Positions 22,519 to 29,815 of a stretch of 64,000 nucleotides of DNA are shown here, piece by piece. Source of the stretch: a virus; IMG/VR virus record IMGVR_UViG_3300008450_000013, positions 1-64,000 of that record. One strand, given 5' to 3'. A program made the position numbers and the translations under genes. Below the pieces are notes generated by a model. The model was not told the origin of the DNA, did not search any database, and worked only from the letters and a program-made list of their open reading frames with translations. Position 1 is the stretch's first letter. Each line of letters opens with the position of its first letter.

Positions 22519-22547
22519 ATTGTAGCACCCACTCTATCTGAAGTCAA
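22519..22547 (-). promoter_or_regulatory. Sigma-70-type promoter
   Basis: On the minus strand TTGACT (22547-22542), a 17-bp spacer, TACAAT (22524-22519). It lies just after the terminator at 22566-22600 and 45 bases before the ATG at 22474. Confidence 0.85.
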
Positions 22548-22565
22548 CAATTATTTGTGTACATA

Positions 22566-22600
22566 GAATAAAACCCCATACCAACTAAGGTACAGGGTTT
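22566..22600 (-). terminator. Intrinsic terminator after the second methyltransferase
   Basis: Leftward reading gives AAACCC, TG, TACC, loop TTAGTT, GGTA, TG, GGGTTT and TTATT. A near-perfect stem with one internal loop and a T-rich tail. Confidence 0.85.
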
Positions 22601-22605
22601 GCTTG

Positions 22606-23337
22606 TTAAGCCTTCCAAATCCTCTCTTGAGCAATCTTGAAGTAAGCCTCATCAAGCTCAATTCCTATACCATTCCTGCCAGTATTTTTACAAGCTAGTA
22701 AGGTTGTACCACTCCCGCAAGTGAAGTCCAACACTGTATCTCCTTCATTACTGTAAGTCTTGATTAGGTATTCCATAAGCGCAACAGGCTTTTGTGTTGG
22801 ATGTAAGTTACTGGTAAGGATATCTCTTTTGAATCGTAATACTTGTGTAGGATATCTCAAACCATTGTCTTTGTACTCGAAAACCTTTTTCTCTGAAGAA
22901 TCAGACAATCCACCTATTTTCCCATTCTTGACTTTATTTGTTCTTGGAATACCATCATATACTACCATTTGCGGATTATATACACATTGTTTGTCATAGA
23001 ATACAGAAATTGTCTCCACGGTTTTTCCCGCCCGTTTCTTAACTTGATGTATGTTTGTAAGACGTTCTTTCTCCCATATCCAGTCGTACTTATACAACTT
23101 TAAGTTACTTGTGCGCAGTATGCTAGAGAACGGTTCTTGCCCAAACAACACAATAGCTCCGTTAGGTTTGATAACACGTTTCAATTGCTCCCACATAGGT
23201 TCTAATGGAATTATAGAATCCCAGTGGCACTGAGTCGTCCCAAAAGGAGGGTCTGTAAGCACTAAATCAATGCTTCCGTCAGGAATACCCTTCATTACTT
23301 CTAAACAATCCCCATTATATAATTCTATTTTACTCAT
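22606..23337 (-). CDS. DNA methyltransferase (N6-adenine/N4-cytosine class), second paralog
   Basis: 243 residues with the same order as the enzyme at 18308-19090: DPPFG (29-33) in place of DPPYG, SIIPLEPMWEQLKRVIKPNG, HPTQKPVALMEYLIKTYS, then LDFTCGSGTTLLA. Long identical stretches show recent common descent, while the middle target-recognition regions differ, so the two probably methylate different sequences. It ends at a terminator. Its stop is reached just before the promoter of the next operon. Confidence 0.92.
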   Translation of the reverse strand: MSKIELYNGDCLEVMKGIPDGSIDLVLTDPPFGTTQCHWDSIIPLEPMWEQLKRVIKPNGAIVLFGQEPFSSILRTSNLKLYKYDWIWEKERLTNIHQVKKRAGKTVETISVFYDKQCVYNPQMVVYDGIPRTNKVKNGKIGGLSDSSEKKVFEYKDNGLRYPTQVLRFKRDILTSNLHPTQKPVALMEYLIKTYSNEGDTVLDFTCGSGTTLLACKNTGRNGIGIELDEAYFKIAQERIWKA

Positions 23338-23555
23338 TAGTAGTCACTCCATTCAAGTTTTAACAAATACTTATTGCCACCAGCCTTCTTATACGTCACC
23401 CAAATCTCTTCATTTAGTAACAAACTAATAACATCATCTAAAGTAAATGGTTGCGTACAGGAAACAGTACGAATAATTGTGTTGTGGAACAAATTCTTAG
23501 CCATAGCCACTTCATGCAGCAAATTGCTTACAATAATCTCAGATTCCGATTTCAA
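23337..23555 (-). CDS. Hypothetical protein (72 aa)
   Basis: I favour the TTG at 23555, which has GGAG six bases upstream, over the GTG at 23567. The same arrangement (GGAGAATAAATTG) is used at 26725. The product is a small alpha/beta protein (FTLDDVISLLLNEEIWVTY) with no recognised family. Confidence 0.6.
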   Translation of the reverse strand: MKSESEIIVSNLLHEVAMAKNLFHNTIIRTVSCTQPFTLDDVISLLLNEEIWVTYKKAGGNKYLLKLEWSDY

Positions 23556-23556
23556 T

Positions 23557-23751
23557 TTATTCTCCACAAGGTTGAATGTCTACAAACTTCTTACCAGTTG
23601 CTGCACCTGTGAACTCTGTATATGCAATATTACCGTCATCTTTAAGAGTTACACTGTACTCGTCATTCAAGCCAAGTTCGGCTTCTCCAAATCCATCTGC
23701 AATAAGCTTATCACACAGTCGCTTTAAGTCATTTATTGTTGCGTATTTCAT
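23557..23751 (-). CDS. Hypothetical protein (64 aa)
   Basis: GAAGGAGGTGTTGA before the ATG, which overlaps the previous stop. N-terminal helix (TINDLKRLCDKLIADGFGE) then beta strands. No family recognised. Confidence 0.65.
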   Translation of the reverse strand: MKYATINDLKRLCDKLIADGFGEAELGLNDEYSVTLKDDGNIAYTEFTGAATGKKFVDIQPCGE

Positions 23752-23912
23752 TCAACACCTCCTTCCACAACAGCGAGCACACGAGTTGCATTAACAGCCT
23801 CCTTGATACGCTCAATCTCCATGTCAATATCTTCAATAGCCTCTGGAGAGTCATCTAGCAATTTGCCTAGTGACCCATCAGGTTTTCGATAGTAGTAATG
23901 TACGACAGTCAT
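23748..23912 (-). CDS. Hypothetical protein (54 aa)
   Basis: A 54-codon frame, AAGGAAACA before the ATG, linked to both neighbours by ATGA overlaps. Ends with an acidic-to-basic helix (EDIDMEIERIKEAVNATRVL). Function unknown. Confidence 0.65.
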   Translation of the reverse strand: MTVVHYYYRKPDGSLGKLLDDSPEAIEDIDMEIERIKEAVNATRVLAVVEGGVE

Positions 23913-24106
23913 TGTTTCTTTCCTTTCAAAATAATTATTTCTTTAAAATAAGCCAGCCAAGCTAGATTAAGAATTGGAATGAGGCATGTTACAACAAATA
24001 ATAACAACCAACCTAATTTCAAATCAATCCCTTTTTCATACTCCTCTTTAATAATCAAAATTAATGTTATTAAACTGGACAATAAGTACAAGACAATCCA
24101 AATCAT
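23909..24106 (-). CDS. Two-pass membrane protein (65 aa)
   Basis: AAGGAGGAGGT before the ATG. Hydrophobic segments at residues 2-19 and 32-52 around a charged loop (KEEYEKGIDLK). First gene after the promoter at 24146-24174. Function unknown. Confidence 0.65.
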   Translation of the reverse strand: MIWIVLYLLSSLITLILIIKEEYEKGIDLKLGWLLLFVVTCLIPILNLAWLAYFKEIIILKGKKQ

Positions 24107-24145
24107 ACCTCCTCCTTTTAATTGTTTGTCACAGCGACAGGCATC

Positions 24146-24174
24146 ACTCTACACAACAGAATTGTCCTTGTCAA
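24146..24174 (-). promoter_or_regulatory. Sigma-70-type promoter
   Basis: On the minus strand TTGACA (24174-24169), a 17-bp spacer, TAGAGT (24151-24146). It lies right after the terminator at 24188-24222. Confidence 0.7.
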
Positions 24175-24187
24175 CAGGTTTCTCCAT

Positions 24188-24222
24188 AAAATAAAAGCCC
24201 ACTACAGTTAAGTAGTAGGCTT
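24188..24222 (-). terminator. Intrinsic terminator
   Basis: Leftward reading gives AAGCCTACTAC, loop TTAACT, GTAGTGGGCTT, then TTATTTT. It directly follows the ClpP-like gene. Confidence 0.9.
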
Positions 24223-24227
24223 CTAGG

Positions 24228-25082
24228 TTATTTCTTTCTACTGTCTACAACAGCTCTCACAGCGGCTTGTGCTTCTGTTGCTGTGATGCTATCAGGGGGT
24301 TTTGCAGGACTCTTAACCTTACGTGTTGACTTCTCCAAGAACATCAACTCTTCTTCTGGTGTAATAAACCCTTCATCTATGGATTTAAAGCCCTCAGAAG
24401 GCTTTGTATCTGTTTTGGCTACCTTACTATCAACTTTCTTAGAACGTGGCTTCTTGGCTGGTTTTAGTGCCTTCAGAGCAGCTTTCTCAAGCTTCTCCAC
24501 TTGCTGCTGCATCCACTTGTTACGTTGCTCGTGTCGTTCACACCACTGTTCACTATCTAACAACAAGTCCTTACCATTCAGCATATCTTCAATTTCTTTT
24601 TCAGACATGAATCCTGCATAAGTGTTACGTAACAACTTCTCCATACGTGCAATGTGGAAAGAAGCACTTTGACGCATCTCATTCAAGTTGCCAGAATCTC
24701 CGATGCTTCCACAATGTATCAGAGCTGTGAAATCCTCACTGAGTTCAAAGGAGGGTGCATCTAGCAAGAGGATAGTTGCAGCAGAAGCATTGAATCCAGT
24801 AGCAATGAAGTGAACTTGTCCCTTTGTCTTCCGTAGAGCATGCAGGATTGTGTCAGTAGTGCTAAGGCAACCTCCACCTGATTGTAAATTGACTACCATT
24901 TCATCATCTTGCTCCATCATGCCTAAAGCGTCAATCATGTCGGAGAATTGTGAAGGAGACTCGATATAATCATAGATGTCTACAGTGAAACGTCCACATT
25001 TACTTGGAGAATAGCTAACAGGAACTTTGTTATCTTCAAAGAATGGGTTCTTAGCTGATTGTTTGTTGAATTTTTCTTTCAT
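24228..25082 (-). CDS. ClpP-like serine protease
   Basis: 284 residues. A ClpP fold is seen from the pattern NLQSGGG (66-71 oxyanion region), the nucleophile in ATGFNASAAT (Ser100) and the His in LIHCGS (His123). After residue 190 the protein becomes a Lys/Ala/Pro-rich tail. Phage proteins of this kind cleave other proteins, often during head assembly, but here the gene lies in the leftward block next to phoH, apart from the S49 protease at 32123, so an early or host-directed role is possible. Confidence 0.85.
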   Translation of the reverse strand: MKEKFNKQSAKNPFFEDNKVPVSYSPSKCGRFTVDIYDYIESPSQFSDMIDALGMMEQDDEMVVNLQSGGGCLSTTDTILHALRKTKGQVHFIATGFNASAATILLLDAPSFELSEDFTALIHCGSIGDSGNLNEMRQSASFHIARMEKLLRNTYAGFMSEKEIEDMLNGKDLLLDSEQWCERHEQRNKWMQQQVEKLEKAALKALKPAKKPRSKKVDSKVAKTDTKPSEGFKSIDEGFITPEEELMFLEKSTRKVKSPAKPPDSITATEAQAAVRAVVDSRKK

Positions 25083-25091
25083 GTGTTCTCC

Positions 25092-25865
25092 TTATTTAGT
25101 ATTGTAGTACATTTTAACAAACGCACGAGTAAGACCTGAACGCATCACATCGTCTGGTGTAAATGTAACAACACCAAATTTATTCTCAATAGCGTCTAAA
25201 TCTTCATCTTTCATATAATCAGGTTCGTCTGCCAATGTGTTCTCAATGAGCTGAACAGTTTGCTCCAATCCAGACACACCACGTAAGTCGTGCTGCTTCT
25301 CGTCTCCTGTTAGAATAAGTGTTGAATTTTTACCAAGACGTGTAAGCACCATTTCCATGTCATCTCTTGTAAAGTTCTGAGATTCTTCTACAATGACAAC
25401 ACAATCTTCAAACGAATATCCCCTGAGATATTCTACAGCTTTCATCTCTACTTTTTTCTTTTCCAAACAATAGCTCAAGAATCCACTACCCATGAAGTTC
25501 TCTAAGTGAGTGATTGTCTGAATGAAGTATGGCATAAGCTTCTCTTCTTCAGTTCCTTTCAACAACCCAATAGTTTTACCAGTTGGTACAGCAGGACGTA
25601 ACAGCCAAATTTTCTCAGTCTTCTTCTCTTTAAGTTGAGCTGCAGCCCACCAAGCAGCAATCATTGATTTCCCCGTACCTGCCGAGCCTCGTAAAACTAC
25701 CACACTCTTACCAGCTCTGAGCATTCTTACAGCTATGTTTTGATTATCATTTGCAGGAGTGAATTTAGGAATAACTTGAGAGTCTATTGTTTCCTGAACT
25801 ATGAACTTCTCTTTTACAGGTGGTTTCTCTGTTTGTTTTGCACGTTTGCCAATATTTCTTGCCAT
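25092..25865 (-). CDS. phoH: PhoH-like P-loop ATPase
   Basis: 257 residues. Walker A LRGSAGTGKSMIA (Gly60-Ser67), the PhoH motif WLLRPAVPTG, Walker B VVIVEESQNF, and the sensor-like LILTGDEKQHDL. PhoH proteins are RNA/DNA helicase-like ATPases widespread in phages, where their task is not settled (RNA processing and phosphate stress have been proposed). GGGAGATATACCTTC precedes the ATG. Confidence 0.93.
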   Translation of the reverse strand: MARNIGKRAKQTEKPPVKEKFIVQETIDSQVIPKFTPANDNQNIAVRMLRAGKSVVVLRGSAGTGKSMIAAWWAAAQLKEKKTEKIWLLRPAVPTGKTIGLLKGTEEEKLMPYFIQTITHLENFMGSGFLSYCLEKKKVEMKAVEYLRGYSFEDCVVIVEESQNFTRDDMEMVLTRLGKNSTLILTGDEKQHDLRGVSGLEQTVQLIENTLADEPDYMKDEDLDAIENKFGVVTFTPDDVMRSGLTRAFVKMYYNTK

Positions 25866-25897
25866 GAAGGTATATCTCCCTACATTAAAGTTAAACT

Positions 25898-25922
25898 GCC
25901 AAGCACTTGATACATACTTGGC
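25898..25922 (-). terminator. Hairpin before phoH, possible attenuator
   Basis: GCCAAG (25898-25903) pairs with CTTGGC (25917-25922) across 13 bases. It lies between the stop at 25941 and the phoH start with only a modest T-rich tail, so it is more an attenuator than a firm terminator. Confidence 0.4.
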
Positions 25923-25940
25923 TTGTGCTGCAAAATACTA

Positions 25941-26216
25941 CTAATTAAAATTCTTCAATATTTGCTTCTCTAACAACTTCTCAATTGTCGTACCAGATTC
26001 AATTGCCAAAGCTGTGAAAGCTTTGTGCACATCCTTTGGGATTCGCACAGTGACTGGAAACAATGTTTCAGGTTGATTTACCTGCACACCACTACCAATC
26101 AAATTGAAGTTCTCTGCAAACACTGTGTAGTTGTCTGCTTTGGTGCGGATTGTATCGCCTGTGTGTGGATTGAAATCTGTTCTACTTTTACCGAAATTTC
26201 CACTATTCGTTGTCAC
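25941..26216 (-). CDS. Ribbon-helix-helix-like protein (91 aa)
   Basis: Starts with GTG at 26216 (AAGGAGGGCATTTTA upstream). The C-terminal 45 residues match the ribbon-helix-helix pattern: strand FPVTVRIPKDVHKAF, helix TALAIESGTTIEKLL, end EKQIL. The first 45 residues are polar and probably flexible. Likely a DNA-binding regulator, possibly acting on the divergent promoters at 26755-26826. Confidence 0.75.
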   Translation of the reverse strand: MTTNSGNFGKSRTDFNPHTGDTIRTKADNYTVFAENFNLIGSGVQVNQPETLFPVTVRIPKDVHKAFTALAIESGTTIEKLLEKQILKNFN

Positions 26217-26373
26217 TAAAATGCCCTCCTTCTGAATTTACTCTGCCATTTTCAATCTTTAAGACGAGATTTCCATCTTCATCTGTCCATTCTACTAATA
26301 TGCCACCTTGTTTACATGACTCTAACACATCATACAAATCAGCTTCTAGTAATTGTTTATTTTTCTTGCCCAT
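26203..26373 (-). CDS. Hypothetical protein (56 aa)
   Basis: The ATG at 26373 (GGACGTAAACCA upstream) is preferred to the in-frame codon at 26388. Acidic product (LYDVLESCKQGGILVEW). It overlaps both neighbours. Function unknown. Confidence 0.55.
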   Translation of the reverse strand: MGKKNKQLLEADLYDVLESCKQGGILVEWTDEDGNLVLKIENGRVNSEGGHFSDNE

Positions 26374-26629
26374 TTGGTTTACGTCCACGAGGTTTTGGTT
26401 CTGTTGGAGCCTTTGGATCTTCTTGTTCTTCTGTTTCGTCTGCTACAGGTACTTCATCCCCACCTCCCCATTTTTCAAGCGTTACAACATATTGTGTGCC
26501 TTGGTAGGGCGCTCGTGTAGGGTTTGTAGAAGGTGTGAAGCCTTCTTTGTAGAATTTGAACAGGTCATCTACGAACGTGATGATTGAAGGTGTTACGATT
26601 TCTACTGTGTCGATTAAAGTTTTTGCCAT
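26357..26629 (-). CDS. Hypothetical protein (90 aa)
   Basis: GAAAGGAAACAAA before the ATG. N-terminal half globular (IITFVDDLFKFYKEGFTP), C-terminal half acidic with a Lys/Arg/Pro tail (PKAPTEPKPRGRKPNGQ), which recalls an AT-hook. Possible nucleic-acid binding. Confidence 0.65.
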   Translation of the reverse strand: MAKTLIDTVEIVTPSIITFVDDLFKFYKEGFTPSTNPTRAPYQGTQYVVTLEKWGGGDEVPVADETEEQEDPKAPTEPKPRGRKPNGQEK

Positions 26630-26644
26630 TTTGTTTCCTTTCTG

Positions 26645-26725
26645 TTAATTATCTAAGTCTTCTTCAAGCATATGCTCTACAAAGTCGTTTACGTCTAGCC
26701 ATTCTAATTCTGCGTATTCTTCCAA
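26645..26725 (-). CDS. Very short acidic peptide (26 aa)
   Basis: TTG start at 26725 with AGGAGAATAAA upstream, the same layout as at 23555. The product is strongly acidic (EEYAELEWLDVNDFVEHML). First in the leftward operon after the promoter at 26755-26783. Short, so uncertain. Confidence 0.45.
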   Translation of the reverse strand: MEEYAELEWLDVNDFVEHMLEEDLDN

Positions 26726-26754
26726 TTTATTCTCCTAATGTGTTCAGAAATTTA

Positions 26755-26783
26755 AGTCTAACATTTAAACTTAAAAATTGCAA
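26755..26783 (-). promoter_or_regulatory. Sigma-70-type promoter, leftward
   Basis: On the minus strand TTGCAA (26783-26778), a 17-bp spacer, TAGACT (26760-26755). It forms a divergent pair with the promoter at 26798-26826. Confidence 0.65.
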
Positions 26784-26797
26784 GTGTTATTTGCCAC

Positions 26798-26826
26798 TTG
26801 ACTTTATCATAATATTGTGGTAGGAT
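26798..26826 (+). promoter_or_regulatory. Sigma-70-type promoter, rightward
   Basis: TTGACT at 26798-26803, a 17-bp spacer, TAGGAT at 26821-26826. It drives the short gene at 26883. Confidence 0.7.
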
Positions 26827-26882
26827 AGATTGCAATTGCAAAAAGCCTCATGCAAGAGGTACTTTATATAAAGGGTAGTAAA

Positions 26883-27143
26883 ATGGCAAATACAAGAAAT
26901 GACGTAACAATACCAGCTAAAACTTGGACGAATTTATATTTAGCTTCAGGTATCACTGTTGGTACAGCAGTTTCAGTAATTAATAAAGGTATTAACGCAG
27001 CGTATATAAGCGTTGAAGCTACAACTCCAGCAGCCCCTACAGGGATGCCTAAAGGAGTTCCAAGTATCAATGGCGGTGTGACACAGACAGCACACTTGCC
27101 AACATACTCTGCTAAAACTGAGTTTGTGTATTTAGGTTTGTAA
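26883..27143 (+). CDS. Small beta-rich protein (86 aa), possibly virion-associated
   Basis: The ATG at 26883 has AAGGGTAGTAAA upstream and is preferred to the frame's earlier codon at 26850. Residues such as TWTNLYLASGITVGTAVSVI, with a Thr/Val/Ala-rich body and no charged core, look like a small head or tail decoration protein. It has its own promoter and terminator, which suggests high or separately timed expression. Confidence 0.65.
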   Translation: MANTRNDVTIPAKTWTNLYLASGITVGTAVSVINKGINAAYISVEATTPAAPTGMPKGVPSINGGVTQTAHLPTYSAKTEFVYLGL

Positions 27144-27153
27144 TATTGTAATT

Positions 27154-27187
27154 ATACCAAGGACTAACCTCCTTGGTATTTCTTTTT
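27154..27187 (+). terminator. Strong intrinsic terminator
   Basis: ATACCAAGG (27154-27162), an eight-base loop, CCTTGGTAT (27171-27179), then TTCTTTTT. Confidence 0.92.
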
Positions 27188-27197
27188 GTACAAGGGC

Positions 27198-27226
27198 TTG
27201 ACAAAGCACCTGAAGTGTTATACAAT
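27198..27226 (+). promoter_or_regulatory. Sigma-70-type promoter for the terminase genes
   Basis: TTGACA at 27198-27203, a 17-bp spacer, TACAAT at 27221-27226. It starts right after the terminator at 27154-27187 and 33 bases before terS. Confidence 0.85.
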
Positions 27227-27258
27227 GAGCGTATCAGAACAATAATAGCAGGAGATGT

Positions 27259-27639
27259 ATGAGTGGAGACGTAGATAATTCAGTAGGGGAGATAGTAAGG
27301 ACAGGTGTTCAGAGTAAGAAGAACTCTATTACTATTCTGAAGAGGGCTTTGAACAAGCATACTAAAGCTGCTATTGATTTAATGGCAACTATTATGAACG
27401 ACCCTACAGAGAGTAAGAAGACTCGTATGTTGGCAGCTCAAGAGATTCTAAAGTTGCACATGGAGTCTATTAAAGTTGAGTCTACTGAGAAGGCTAGGAA
27501 CAAGGAATTTGCTGCGAAGCATCATGAGTTGCTTGTAAGTATTCAGCGTAATGGTGGGGTTATTGTTGATGATAGTGATAGCGAAGATGATGACGAGCAA
27601 CCCCTGCTTATGTTCGATCAGATAGCAGAAGTTGAATAA
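27259..27639 (+). CDS. terS: Terminase small subunit (probable)
   Basis: 126 residues, directly before the large terminase gene. The middle (AIDLMATIMNDPTESKKTRM and following AAQEILKLH) matches the helical repeat seen in many phage small terminases (AI..L..IM.D......R..AA..IL). The C-terminus is very acidic (DDSDSEDDDEQ). It would recognise phage DNA and hand it to the large subunit. GGAGATGT precedes the ATG. Confidence 0.75.
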   Translation: MSGDVDNSVGEIVRTGVQSKKNSITILKRALNKHTKAAIDLMATIMNDPTESKKTRMLAAQEILKLHMESIKVESTEKARNKEFAAKHHELLVSIQRNGGVIVDDSDSEDDDEQPLLMFDQIAEVE

Positions 27640-27951
27640 AGAATAAGGGAAGGGATCAGCCAACCCCGACAGGATTGAGGAGTTCCTTATAAACCTCGCT
27701 TAGATTGTAAATACAACAGCTCTCCACTGATTTCTCCTTGGCACGTTCCTCCTCCTCGTGCTTTCTCCTGTCAGTGTCTGAGAGCTGTTCTGTTTGCAAT
27801 TTTCACAACAGTGTTTCGTCCCATATCTGGTTAGTAGATTCAGCTCTTATCGTGGAACACTGTTGTAGTTTCGTGGAGAGGGTAGCATTATGGCTACTAA
27901 GGTTCTGGCAGGTAGTTTAGTGGCGTGGAACTAAGAATTTAAAGGAGTATT
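27640..27951 (+). ncRNA. Structured leader between terS and terL with pyrimidine-rich CUCCU loops
   Basis: 312 bases with no open gene. Stem 1: AACAGCTCTC (27715-27724) pairs with GAGAGCTGTT (27780-27789), continued by CACTGA with TCAGTG and GCACG (27741-27745) with CGTGC (27757-27761). The unpaired parts are TTTCTCCTTG, TTCCTCCTCCT and TTTCTCCTG, all with CUCC. Stem 2: ACAACAGTGTT (27805-27815) with AACACTGTTGT (27856-27866). Stem 3: GTAGC (27882-27886) with GCTAC (27893-27897). The terL ribosome binding site AAAGGAG follows. It could be a regulatory leader, a separate small RNA, or part of the packaging site. Confidence 0.65.
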
Positions 27952-29706
27952 ATGGTTAAAAAAGATCGAGTAAAGTTTCAACCTTGCTCAGAGAAACAAA
28001 AGCTAATTTTGATGGATAACACCACGGACGTTATCCTGATAGGCGGTGGTGAACTTGCGCCTCCGCATTAAAAACAACTTCTTAAACGGTGAAACTCTCT
28101 AGTAGACAATACCGTGCCAAGCCCCTGAAGGGTGCAGTGCGTAACGACCAATCCGAAAGGATGTAGGGCTAAGTAGCTCGAAACAGAAGTCCTCGAAAGA
28201 GTGAAGATATGGTCTGGTCTTTATGGTGACATAAAGCAGCTTAAAAAGCGGAAGTAGATTAACGAACTACTTTGAACACAAACAGCAGGAGGAGGCAAAT
28301 CGAGGATTTGCCTTACAAAGAATTTAGATGGTATTAAAGATGGAAAGTTCCGTTGCGTTATTCTGAGACGTTTTGAGCCAGAGCTTAAAAAACAAGGTGG
28401 CTTGATTGATGAATCCAAGAATATCTACCCACACTTTACAAAAATACCTTACAAAAGTCAACAAAAATTATGGGAATTTCCATCTGGAGCCACAATCGGG
28501 TTTTCAGCAATATCTTGTGACGATGATTTAGGGAGCTGGCAGGGTAGCCAACTAACGAGGGCTTTGATAGACGAGGCGGCTGATAAGTGGACTGAAAAAC
28601 AAGTTTTGTTCTTACAATCTCGTTTGCGTACAGTTGGCTCTGATATTCACCCGCAACTGATTATGTCTTGCAACCCAGACCCTAACAGTTTCTTATTTGA
28701 GTGGGTTAAGTTCTGTCTTGATGAAGACACAGGAGTACCAAAAGAAGGTACTGAGTATCTTATCAGATGGTTCTGTGTAGAAGATAACAAAGCTAAATGG
28801 GCTGATAGTCCAGAAGAGTGCTATGAATTATATGGTGCTCCCAAGAATCTAATTTATGCTCATGGAATGACAGAAGAACAGATGAACGCATTCTCTAAAG
28901 AAGAGAAGATGCGGTTGTTCATGCCTAAGTCATTCAGGTTCATTCCAACTGGTGTTTTTGACAACCCATATCTACTCCCACCAAAGAATACAAGTTACTT
29001 AGCATCTCTCCTTTCCCAACCTTATGTAAATCAGTTAAAATTTTTACATGGAAGTTGGACAGCACGAGAACTTGGGAGTTCTTACTTCGACAGAAAGTGG
29101 GTTCAAATCGTTGACCAACCTCCCGTAAATGCAACAGCTAGGATACGTTCTTGGGACTTCGCTTCAGAAGAAAAGACAAAAACTAACAACCCCGATTGGA
29201 CAGCAGGTGTAAAAATGTCTAGGGATAGGTACGGTATTTACTATATCGAGGATGTTGTCAGAGTGCAGATGCGGATTGACGGTGTTTTAAAAACCGTCAT
29301 TGAGACTGCTAAAGCTGACGGTGTAGGCGAATGTGAAGTCTGCATTCCAGTTGACCCTGCAGCAGCGGGTAAGAGTAGTGCTCACTTCTTTCAGAAGGTA
29401 TTAGCAGAAAATGGCATTCCTTGTAAGAAAGCTCAGTCCTCTGGACACAGTAGCAAGCTCACAAGATTTAAACCGTTTTGTGCATTAGCTGAGAGTGGTA
29501 GTGTTCGTGTGGTTCGAGGGGATTGGAACGATGCATTTTTTGCAGAGCTTGAAGCATTCTCTGGTGACAAAGCAATTGAGAGAACTCAGAAGAACGACCA
29601 AGTTGATGCTTGCTCAGATAGTTTTAACAATTTAGCAAGACAATTACAGCTACCTGTATTCTCAGTACCGTCCCTAACAAAAGCCTCTCCTGTCCCAACA
29701 ATATAG
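27952..29706 (+). CDS. terL: Terminase large subunit, gene interrupted by a group I intron
   Basis: Exon 1 is 27952-28050 (33 codons, AAAGGAGTATT before the ATG) and exon 2 is 28285-29706. The splice gives a protein of 506 residues. The join falls inside Walker A: LIGGG from exon 1 and AGGGKSR from exon 2. Further motifs are the Walker B-like RALIDEAADKW, and the nuclease acidic residues in RSWDFASE, CIPVDPAAAG and DQVDACSDSF. The protein pumps DNA into the head and cuts the concatemer. Without splicing, exon 1 would stop at 28069. Confidence 0.9.
28051..28284 (+). ncRNA. Group I intron in terL (no internal ORF)
   Basis: A 234-nt insert. Exon end GCGGTGGT pairs with GCCTCCGC (28059-28066), giving P1 with the typical U-G wobble at the splice point (T28050 with G28059). 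The core holds AATACCGTGCCAAGCCC followed by GAAGGGTGCAG, then ACGACC and GATATGGTCTGG as the two P7 strands, all typical of phage group I introns. The exact boundary can shift by one base (28051-28284 or 28052-28285) with the same spliced RNA; the second ends in the usual G. It would need self-splicing for TerL to be made. Confidence 0.85.
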
Positions 29707-29745
29707 TCGTAATTATAACATAGAGATGTCTCAGTTAAAAACTAC

Positions 29746-29774
29746 TTGACTTTGACATAACAATATGTTATAAT
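29746..29774 (+). promoter_or_regulatory. Sigma-70-type promoter for the head genes
   Basis: TTGACT at 29746-29751, a 17-bp spacer, TATAAT at 29769-29774, followed by TATACG. It lies 42 bases before the portal gene. The extended -10 TATAATTATACG recurs at 36457 and 49026 with small changes. Confidence 0.9.
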
Positions 29775-29815
29775 TATACGAAATTAAATAATAAGCATTA
29801 CAAGGAGCAATAAAT

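Noticed and set aside
27738-27920. 60-codon plus-strand frame in the terS-terL gap
   Set aside because: It is Cys/Ser-rich, lacks a ribosome binding site, and lies on the strong hairpins, so structure explains the region better.
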